Assembly: GCA_050288705.1 (NCBI GenBank)
Contig: JBNKEI010000117.1
Span: 1-24,244, forward strand
DNA: 24,244 nucleotides
Direction of reading: 5' to 3'
Source: JBNKEI01 sp050288705
GTDB taxonomy: Bacteria; Myxococcota; Myxococcia; Myxococcales; UBA5297
Part shown: piece by piece, positions 1 through 7,200 of the stretch
Layout of the letters: the number at the start of each line of letters is the position of its first letter
Numbering within the stretch: the first letter of the stretch is position 1
The notes under the pieces: generated by a model
Told to the model about the DNA's origin: nothing
Database searches by the model: none
Seen by the model: only the letters and a program-made list of their open reading frames with translations
Program-made: the position numbers and the translations under genes

Positions 1-86
1 TCCTCTAGAACTAAACGGACAGCTCCAGCCTTTATCTCGGTTGCATATTTCTTTCGCTTCTTACGCTGCTTGGTTTCTTGGTCCAT
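1..86 (-). CDS. IS3-family transposase OrfA, N-terminus (cut by window edge)
   Basis: The minus strand from 86 reads MDQETKQRKKRKKYATEIKA, followed by GAVRLVLE, and then leaves the window. This is the start of the small DNA-binding protein (OrfA) of IS3-family elements, whose helix-turn-helix domain opens with the pattern K-R-x-Y-x-x-E-x-K-x-x-A-V-R-L-V. Only 28 codons are visible, so the state of the element cannot be judged. A GTG codon three codons upstream (95-93) is in frame and is an alternative start. The sequence just upstream, around 106-140, carries TTAGTGGACACC on the minus strand and is probably the element's terminal region, but the exact tip was not resolved. Confidence 0.72.
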   Translation of the reverse strand, partial: MDQETKQRKKRKKYATEIKAGAVRLVLE

Positions 87-460
87 ATTCGACACCGTAC
101 TCGTACTTAGGTTGGTGTCCACTAAATCGGATCAAGCCCAGAGGGATTCACTTGCAGCTATGCCATCGTGTTTTATCTCTATGCGTGAGCTTCACGCATG
201 CTTGCCGAAAAGACGTGGTAGTATGAGCGTATGACACCGGCCGTATGTTCGGCGCCGAACCCGATCAGGGAAATTCAGACTATTGTGCGAATGGCATGTC
301 CGGCGCCATCTCGTTCGTGCAAAGCGCACCCCAAGGATTAAGAGCGCGTTCGGTCCTGAGTGGGAAGATGACGGCAAGGACTGTCGATAACCTTGCGCTA
401 TCTCCATGCATTGGGAGAATGGATGCTAGCCATGCTAGCGTTAGTGCAACAAACCCAATT
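87..460. other. Stretch without a recognised gene
   Basis: The first 50 bases or so are probably the end of the IS3-type element. The remainder (about 150-460) is richer in GC than the next gene and has overlapping short open frames on both strands. None has a convincing ribosome binding site or a family I recognise. It may be debris from a mobile element. Confidence 0.4.
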
Positions 461-811
461 TTATCGGCAGCTTGGTAAAAATGGTTGTTTAACTCCAAGC
501 TCTTTCATGGAGCGTTTAAATATGGTGTCGATTTCTCGTATTCCTGCCTTTGCTTTAGTAATTTCTTCGAAACTATCTACAGGAGCTGAAGTAGTAGCAA
601 TAAATTGAAATTGTTTTGAGCCTGATTGGTCACGCTCTGTTGTTCTGGCCTGAAAGTTGAGTTCCTTGGCTTTACTAGTTAGGCTATCTAAATTAGTTTT
701 TATCATCCCATTTAGTTGCTCTTTTTTAGCTTGCTTAGATATTTCGGCACGATAAGTAGCGGTCCAGATTTTGTTCACTTTGGATTCGGTCGAAAAACTT
801 TTATAGCCCAT
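461..811 (-). CDS. Hypothetical 116-aa protein
   Basis: I do not recognise this protein. The start at 811 is supported by GGAGAG eight to nine bases upstream on the minus strand. The product is hydrophilic, Lys/Glu/Ser/Thr-rich and lacks a signal peptide or membrane segment. It has a likely helical stretch near residues 25-55 and an Ala/Thr/Ser-rich linker near 70-80. It begins MGYKSFSTESKVNKIW and ends in a short Pro/Cys-containing tail. The stop lies close to the change in base composition near 460, so the C-terminus may have been altered by a rearrangement. No function is proposed. Confidence 0.5.
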   Translation of the reverse strand: MGYKSFSTESKVNKIWTATYRAEISKQAKKEQLNGMIKTNLDSLTSKAKELNFQARTTERDQSGSKQFQFIATTSAPVDSFEEITKAKAGIREIDTIFKRSMKELGVKQPFLPSCR

Positions 812-1119
812 ATATCACTCTCCAGATGTTTTATCTATTGTTAGAAATGACGATTTCTCACTGCTTATCAGGTGGCTAAACAGTTGCGAATTTCGCGCCG
901 TAAACCTCCGAAGAATTGTCGGATGAAGTGTTCCTAAAGTTGCGTAAAAATTGCGCTTTTTTTTCGATAGCAAATTGTGACATTGACAAATTAGCGACAA
1001 CCGCATTGTCGCAAATTTGTGCCAGTCTTAAGTTGTTTCAGGAGTCACAAGGTAAATTCATCACTCTAACTCTCTCCCAAAGGGCCCAAAGGGAGAGAGG
1101 ACTGGCAGAATTGGCGCGA
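812..1119. other. Intergenic stretch with short repeats, no gene seen
   Basis: Upstream region of the 116-aa gene, AT-rich. It contains the small inverted repeat listed at 1071-1098. The open frames crossing it on both strands have poor coding character. Confidence 0.4.
1071..1098. repeat. Short inverted repeat (hairpin)
   Basis: TCTCTCCC (1071-1078) and GGGAGAGA (1091-1098) form a perfect 8-bp stem around the loop AAAGGGCCCAAA. Dispersed repeats of this type, built on CTCTCCC/GGGAGAG arms, are common between proteobacterial genes. No T-run follows on the plus strand, so a terminator role is not supported. Confidence 0.5.
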
Positions 1120-1555
1120 CTAGGGCATGTCCCTATATCCGACATCGCCGCTCCGTCATTCCCGCGAAGGCGGGAATCCAGTGGGTACGACTTTGTCAAT
1201 CGATGATTTGGAGCCAAAGGTCAGCCCATCCAGGGTTCGTTTTTTCGATGAGACCCATCTTCCACGCACGACGTAGATCGTTCCGTTCCGCTTGTTTGCG
1301 AGTATGTAAACAGCGCCCCGCCTTTCCCGATTCCGGTCTCCGAAAGAGGGTCTTCCTGGCCCACGACGCGATTTCAAGAAACCACGAATTTGAGACCACT
1401 TACTCTCGTCCAACGACAATCGTAACGCCATCCAAAGCCTGAACCAAAGGTCAGATCGGAATGCAAGCTGGTCTTTCGACTGTGGTGCCCCCTGGATTCC
1501 CGCTTTCGCGGGAATGACCGAGGGCGTGGTGCCGGATATGGGGACACGCCCTAGG
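1120..1555. mobile_element. MITE-like element with about 65-bp inverted arms
   Basis: The left arm (1120-1184) and the reverse complement of the right arm (1490-1555) align over their whole length. Both open with CTAGGGCRTGTCCCYATATCC and both contain the inner palindrome TTCCCGCGAAGGCGGGAA (AAGC in place of AGGC in the right copy) followed by TCCAG. The inner palindrome is a very common proteobacterial dispersed repeat. The space between the arms holds decayed coding sequence (see the pseudogene entry). The arms, length and lack of an intact transposase fit a non-autonomous element or a composite of two repeat copies. Confidence 0.65.
1156..1431 (-). pseudogene. Decayed GIY-YIG nuclease remnant inside the inverted repeats
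   Basis: The minus-strand frame contains VYILANKRNGTIYV, the typical opening of small GIY-YIG endonucleases. Directly downstream, in another frame, the DNA encodes RRAWKMGLIEKTNPGWADLW, the typical end of the same family. The roughly 50 residues that should separate them are missing. The gene has therefore suffered an internal deletion with a frame change. The N-terminal part, MALRLSLDESKWSQIRGFL, resembles the start of IS5-type transposases and may be a fused second fragment; this is less certain. The frame ends inside the left arm (FPPSRE). GIY-YIG genes are often found next to this repeat type, in my recollection. No functional product is expected. Confidence 0.6.
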
Positions 1556-1771
1556 TTGTTGTAGGGTCAGCTGTCACTGAATAGTTACATTGTTTGGGAT
1601 GGTAGTGAGAGGGGTGTTGAGGAACCGTCATTTTGCCACTGCCCGTTCCTGTGCAAGCCCATTGTTATTGGGTTTTTATTTAAGCTGCCTAGACGATCGT
1701 TGTTTTAGAAATCTTGCAATTATGCAGATAACATGCCAGAGGAACGCTCGGTATCAGAGGAGGAACCATCT

Positions 1772-2302
1772 ATGGATTTGGAGATAGAACAGCTGGAATA
1801 CGTAAGTGTAATGCCAATGAACATGGCCGAGATAGTTGAAGAAAATTACAGGATTCACGAAGGCAAGTTAGTAGAATTTCCTTTCTACTGCTGTATTCCT
1901 GATTGGGACCATGACAACAGAAAAAGGAGGATAGAAAGTCTGAACGGTGTTATTAACAACGGCGGGTGTGTTGTTTGCGCAAAAACAGGCGGAAAAATAG
2001 TCGGATTCGCTTCGTTAAAGAATAACCTGTACAAAAACAGAAGGATGCAACTGTTTTCTTTGCATGTTGATCGGGATTTTCGCAACAAAGGGATTGGGAG
2101 GGCTCTTCTTTCTGAGGTTGTGAAGCTGGCAAAAGACCGAAACGCGAATGGATTGTACATTTCGGCTGCCCCAAAAAAGAACACCATAGATTTCTATTTG
2201 AAGGCAGGGGCTTGCATAGCCAAGGAGATTGAAAGTTCATTGCTCGAGGAAGAGCCAGAAGACATTCATATGGAAATCATTTGGGCAACTGATGATTACT
2301 AA
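1772..2302 (+). CDS. GNAT-family N-acetyltransferase
   Basis: Predicted 176-aa cytoplasmic acetyltransferase that would move an acetyl group from acetyl-CoA to an amine; the substrate is unknown. The acetyl-CoA binding motif A is visible at residues 97-118: the strand LFSLHVD, then RNKGIGRALL (R104-x-x-G107-x-G109), then a helix. Motif B-like sequence (NTIDFYLKAGA) follows. The start at 1772 is chosen because GAGGAGG lies 8-9 bases upstream; an in-frame ATG at 1733 lacks such a site. The gene stands alone between mobile-element debris on both sides, which suggests acquisition by transfer. The acidic C-terminus (EEEPED) is a small peculiarity. Confidence 0.85.
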   Translation: MDLEIEQLEYVSVMPMNMAEIVEENYRIHEGKLVEFPFYCCIPDWDHDNRKRRIESLNGVINNGGCVVCAKTGGKIVGFASLKNNLYKNRRMQLFSLHVDRDFRNKGIGRALLSEVVKLAKDRNANGLYISAAPKKNTIDFYLKAGACIAKEIESSLLEEEPEDIHMEIIWATDDY

Positions 2303-2315
2303 GTGTTCCAATCCT

Positions 2316-2516
2316 TCAACAGCGCATTGTATCAGGAAGAGCATTCATATAATATTCTGGTTTGTTTGCGATTAAAGAATAAACTTCTTTTGGCAATTCT
2401 TTTTCTACTATCTTGAGACGAGAACTTATATCTAGCGTAACATTTCGAAACGTTGTCGGCTCGGAATCACGTTGTTCAGTATTGAAAGCCCGCATTAAGA
2501 GCCTTTTCTGCAGCAT
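2316..2516 (-). pseudogene. Possible tail of an interrupted gene
   Basis: From about 2516 down to a stop at 2316-2318 the minus strand encodes about 66 residues with plausible coding composition, including RNVTLDISSRLKIVEKELPK and EVYSLIANKPEYYMNALPD. There is no ribosome binding site before the first Met. Immediately upstream on this strand lies the antisense of the IS21 istB remnant, so the 5' part appears to have been lost when that element arrived. The family is not recognised. Confidence 0.3.
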
Positions 2517-2529
2517 TATCGATAAGCCA

Positions 2530-2822
2530 ACGTGGACTGCTATCCCACAAAAGCTGCTTGTAGCCAAAAAAGAACTTACGCTAGAACGAGAACTCAGATG
2601 GCTTGATCGTTTTGACGTAGTAATTCTCGATGACATAGGCTACGTGCAGCAGAGTCGTGAAGAGATGGAAGTGCTATTTACATTCTTGGCTGAGCGCTAT
2701 GAACGCAAGAGTGTAATTATTACTAGCAGTCTCGTTTTCTCTCAGTGGGATCGAATTTTTAAAGACCCAATGACAATGCTGCAGCAATTGATCGGGTCGT
2801 GCATCATGCCATTATCCTCGAA
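2530..2822 (+). pseudogene. istB: IS21-family istB remnant (ATPase helper of transposition)
   Basis: The plus strand encodes KLLVAKKELTLERELRWLDR, then the Walker B segment DVVILDDIGYVQQSREEMEV, then the sensor segment VIITSSLVFSQWDRIFKD. These are diagnostic of IstB, the AAA+ helper of the IS21 transposase. The Walker A part and everything N-terminal are missing. Near 2780 the frame shifts by one base: the expected AAIDRVVHHAIILE is found in the adjacent frame at about 2780-2822. No istA is present. This is a dead 3' fragment lying directly against the stop codon of the dehydrogenase gene. Confidence 0.88.
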
Positions 2823-2825
2823 AGT

Positions 2826-4034
2826 TTATTTCGCCTGGTTTTGAATTCTCCCTTTTAAAAATTCCTTAATATTAGATAAAGAAATATCCAGTTTTCTTTC
2901 TCCAGATTCTTTTGTATTAAAAGCAAAGTGAGGAGTCACTTTTACCTTAGGGTGATTCATTAGTCGTTGATTTAGTTCTGTTTCGTTTATCTCTTCAGTA
3001 TTTTTTGGTTTCTCGTTTTTAAAAATATTGTGCTCGTGTCTTAAGACATCGAGATCCGCACTCTTAACTTTTCCTTGTTCAAGTGCGTCAAGAAGAGCTA
3101 CTGAATCAATATTTTCTCCTCTTGATACGTTGACTATCCTCACTCCGTCTTTCATGTTAGCAAAATCCGCCTTTTTCAGAATGGGCGTGCCCATATATGG
3201 CGCATGAAGACTTATAATATCAGAGTTTTTGATTAGGCAATCTTTGTCCACATATTCTGCAACATGGTTCAAGGATGGATTTGGATAAGGATCGCAAGCC
3301 AAAACCTTTGTTCCAAATACCTTGGACATTGTAGCAAATTTGCTTCCTATCTTGCCAGTACCTATTACGCCAACCGTTTTGCCGTATAAATCCTCTCCTT
3401 GGCTTGCAGTGGCATCTACAATTCCACTTTTTAAGTTGCTAACCGTAATATCTATTTTCTTCATACTGCCTAACAGCATAGTCATGGCATGTTCGGCTAC
3501 TGTATTGTCGCCATATCCGACTGCTGTCTCGACAATGGCGCCATGCTCCTTGCAAGCCTTCATGTCTACCTTGTCAGTGCCGACGCTTCTAATCGCCACC
3601 AAATCAGGCTTAAATTTTTCGACCATTTTTCGAGGTACTTCTGAAATTGCACGAGTAGATAATATAAACTGGTCACCAGGTAACCTAGGTATTTTTTTTG
3701 CTGTTTCTTCGTTTAATGAATGCGACGTTTTGATTACCAGGCTGTCTTTAATCTCGTTTCCGAAATTGATTAATTTTTTTTTGTCTCCGTCGAGCACATC
3801 AAAGCAGGCTATTATCTTTTTGCTTCGGGTTGCTATGTCCAATTGATCCAGATTTGCAGGTAGCGATTCGGTGCGCCTAAGAGAGGAAGTTGTTGGCCAT
3901 TCACTGGGGTCGTGCAATCTGTTAATGTTTTTGGGAAATGATCTGGGGCGAGTTACGAACGATTTGCCACGTGATGAATTTTGTATCATTTGAGGTATCC
4001 ATGTAGGAAGAGAGAATCGTTGAGTGGCAAACAC
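2826..4034 (-). CDS. D-2-hydroxyacid dehydrogenase (D-lactate dehydrogenase-like) with N-terminal extension
   Basis: Predicted NAD-dependent enzyme interconverting a 2-keto acid and a D-2-hydroxy acid, most like D-lactate dehydrogenase. The catalytic fold starts near residue 72 (KKIIACFDV). The nucleotide-binding motif VGVIGTGKIG is at 221-230. The expected catalytic residues are present: R305 (NVSRGE), E334 (LDVLRHE) and H369 (TPHFAFN). The first 71 residues are an addition rich in Ser, Arg, Pro and Asn that typical family members lack. The only start that spans it is GTG at 4034, with no clear ribosome binding site; an in-frame ATG at residue 16 and TTG codons nearer the fold are alternatives. 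The C-terminus looks complete, although IS21 debris lies directly downstream. Confidence 0.85.
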   Translation of the reverse strand: MFATQRFSLPTWIPQMIQNSSRGKSFVTRPRSFPKNINRLHDPSEWPTTSSLRRTESLPANLDQLDIATRSKKIIACFDVLDGDKKKLINFGNEIKDSLVIKTSHSLNEETAKKIPRLPGDQFILSTRAISEVPRKMVEKFKPDLVAIRSVGTDKVDMKACKEHGAIVETAVGYGDNTVAEHAMTMLLGSMKKIDITVSNLKSGIVDATASQGEDLYGKTVGVIGTGKIGSKFATMSKVFGTKVLACDPYPNPSLNHVAEYVDKDCLIKNSDIISLHAPYMGTPILKKADFANMKDGVRIVNVSRGENIDSVALLDALEQGKVKSADLDVLRHEHNIFKNEKPKNTEEINETELNQRLMNHPKVKVTPHFAFNTKESGERKLDISLSNIKEFLKGRIQNQAK

Positions 4035-4236
4035 TTAGTTAGAATACAGCTCACTGTCAAGTTCTTGTTTTATTGTAACTTAGTCAGGACTAATTACTTC
4101 ACGAGTAACCAAAATTGAAACACGGTCTTTTTTTCCGAGGGTAATGCCGCAGGTATGAAGTCAAGGAAGCCATGGGCCTCGACAAGCTCAGTCTGAATGG
4201 ATTTCATGCAGTTTTTCGTTATTGTCCTGTTTCTTG
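4035..4236. other. Intergenic region between the dehydrogenase and the TPR gene
   Basis: About 200 bases downstream of the TPR gene and upstream of the dehydrogenase. It contains the dispersed repeat listed at 4175-4200 and no recognised gene. A promoter for the dehydrogenase would lie near 4040-4100 on the minus strand, but I could not identify a convincing one. Confidence 0.4.
4175..4200. repeat. Dispersed repeat (CTCGACAAGCTCAG type)
   Basis: GGCCTCGACAAGCTCAGTCT followed by GAATGG closely resembles the widespread intergenic repeat whose core is TTCGACAAGCTCAGxxxGAACGG in many proteobacteria. The copy is degenerate and single in this window. Confidence 0.35.
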
Positions 4237-7200
4237 CTATCGGCTTATTTCCAAAAAATTTGGTTGCAGGCAAGAATTTATTAAATCGGTGGCGCAGCAA
4301 GTATCCTGTATGGCCGGAATAAGCGGAAGTTGCGCAAAATCGGCAGTGCGATACTGAGGAGTCAGCCTCAGTAGAGCGCGAAGGGCCGCTTGTAAATTGC
4401 GGCAAGTAATCAAGGCCATTTGAGATGCGCAAAATTCAAAGGAACGCATGAATTCTTGTAAACTAAGAAAAGGTAAAGATTCCTCTAATGATTGGATTAA
4501 TGCTTCCCATTCGGCTGAATGATTGAGAATTTTTATACGCTCTGCCAATTGATTCACCTGAGTTTCAAGTCCAGGGGGCGCTAACGCATTTAGTGCATTT
4601 AGGCGACCATTAGCTGCCAGAATGCATCGGAACAAATCGAAAAGCTTATCTCCTGTTTTCGCGGCTAGTGGATATCCCAAAAAGGAAAGCTCACAAGCGC
4701 GCACCAAAAGAAAATGAAGCGCCAAAGGGTCCTCCAAAAGCCCTACGCCAACAATCAACCGGTCGGGTTCACCTGCTTCTAGTTGCACTGCCAAACCGGG
4801 ATCATTCTTTAAAAAAACGTGAAGATCTTCTAGGCCCACTATCTTTTGGGCAGTTCTTACTCGTGCGGCTAGGGCAGGCGAACGCAATGGTCCTATGCGG
4901 TCGTTGGTCAAGCGGTCGTCACCGGCGGTATTGCCAACAAAAATTGCGGCCAGTTCTTTACGCAGAATACGCAAAAGCCTGGCTGGCGAGGAATTGGCTA
5001 TCAAAGGATTGTAAAGACGAGCGCGTAGTGAGTTATCAACCCTAAGGTCGGTACTCGGGTTTTTTTCCAGGCAGAGAAAGGAATCAATGGCCTGCACAGC
5101 TTCATTTAAATCGCCTTGCTCAATTTGCCAGCGGGCTATTCTTTGCCAAGTTTTACTACACTGCACATGGTCGCCAGTACTGCTCAACAGCTCCGCGCAT
5201 TGCCGGTCTATGGCAATTGAAGGACCAGCGATCTGGCGAGCCTTTTCTAAAAATTCTAGGGCTTCTTGGGGGGAAGATAATAAGTTTTTGCAGTCAATGG
5301 CCAACTGCAAGAACGCTCGTGAAGAACGAATGGATGGGGTCAAAGCTTGCGCATGCTTTTTAAATAGGGCAACGGCTTTTTGCGGATGGGCCAAACGCAA
5401 GGTGGAATACAGCACTGATACTGCGGGAAAGTAAGTGGGGTTGCTTTCCAAAACCGGCGCCAGAACCTGCTGCGCATTTTCGTGTTCGCCAATCTCCAAC
5501 AATAATTCGGCTAGACGAACGTGATTTTCGTAAATGGTGTCCTGATCTTCGCCGCACTCATCGAAAACACTTACTAGTTGGCGGTACAAAGGAAGTACTT
5601 CGGAAAGGGAACCGCTCTGATACAGCTCGTTGGCCAGTGCCTGTACTATCTCGGTTCTCTGAGGAGCATTTTGATAAGCAAGACGAGTGTATTTCAGGCA
5701 AAGATCGCGTTCGGGCAACGAGCTGGCTAGTTGGTAGAGCAAAAACCATTGGGAGGCCGCTTCTGCCGGATCAAGCGTTCTTTGGGCAACTTTTTCTCCC
5801 AGGGGAAGTGCTTCTTTGATAGCCCCCTGTTTCACCAATAAAGTGAAAAGATGAGTTATGGCAGGCAGAAAATAACGGTCCCATTCTAAAGCTCTAACCA
5901 ATGCTTGCTGCGCTCCGGATAAGTCACCAAGCCGGGTTAAGGTTTCTCCCAGTTCGACCGCCCAACAAGCAGCTTGCTTGCGGTCTGGTTGCGGAAGTTC
6001 TAATAGGCTCTTTAAAGCCAACGCCTTGCCTTGGTGGTCATCGCAAAAGGCGGATAACTCTCGCATAACCAGCAAAGCTTGCCGATGGCGTGGAAAAAAC
6101 TGCAGTACCTGACCAATGGTCTCTTTGGCTTCCTGATACCGATTGATCTTTTGCAAAAGTTCGCAGCGTCGTAAAAGAATTGTAGCCTTTTCTGAGCCAG
6201 AAGATTGGTCTGCCCAGAGCTGAAGCACCACCGGCAAAGCGGTGGCAGACAAATGTTCCTGTCGATCGGATTCCCATAAGTCGGCTAGCGATTTCAATGC
6301 ATCTTTGGCAAAGGCAAAAGGGATCAGGACAAAAGGGGAAACGGCTTTGGTTGGCCGAAGCTTCGCTAGAAGGGTGCCAAGAGCATGGGCAGTAGTAGAG
6401 CCTGCTGGGTCCGATTTTAAAGCAAGCACCAAAGCTTTGGAGGCTGCTGGCGTATCAGCTAGATCGGCAAATATTTGTGCAGCGGTGCAAAAATGAAGAG
6501 CAGCAGTAGCGGGATCATATTTTTGCTGAGCGCAGGCTCGGGCAATACGAACGAAAGCTTGTTCTCTGTGCCGATTAGCTTGTTTCAATAATAATTCTAA
6601 GCGTTCTCCCCATTGGTGTTCATGCGGATGAATAGCCATAACGGCAGCTAGTGCGGCGATTTGGGGTCCGACTTTGTCTTCCGTGACGCCAGTTTCTTGG
6701 TCAGAAGGTAAAAGCAGCCGTATACACCGAGGGTGTTCGTGGTTTGAAACGCTGAACGTTCTTGGAGTTCTTGGAGCCCCTAGAGCCCATAAAGATTGAT
6801 AAGCCTTTTTCGCCTTCAGCCAATAACCCAAATGAAGCGCTAAATTGGCGTACTCTTCCACAAAATCGCTGCGCAGGGGGCAAAGAAACGCAGCACGTTC
6901 TCGCGCTGCCAAAGACTGCTCATTTTTGCCTTCCTGAAAATAAATTTGAGCAAGCTCTCGCCACGCTTCTGCTGCCCGGCAAGTGCTATTCTTTTTTTCC
7001 AGAGCAACGGCTAACCGAGAAAGCCAATCACCAAGAAGAGAGTGATTCTCACTTTCCCGATACATAGAACAAAGTGCGTACAGACTATTTATATGCAGCG
7101 GGTCAATTTCCACTGCACAACCCCAAGCTTTGGCTGCCCAAACATTATCGCCCGCATGGTGAGCTGCTTGGGCAAGGTCGTAAAAGCGTTGCACTTTGGC

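Noticed and set aside
1590..1787. Open frame on the plus strand before the acetyltransferase
   Set aside because: No ribosome binding site and odd composition; it overlaps the better supported start at 1772.
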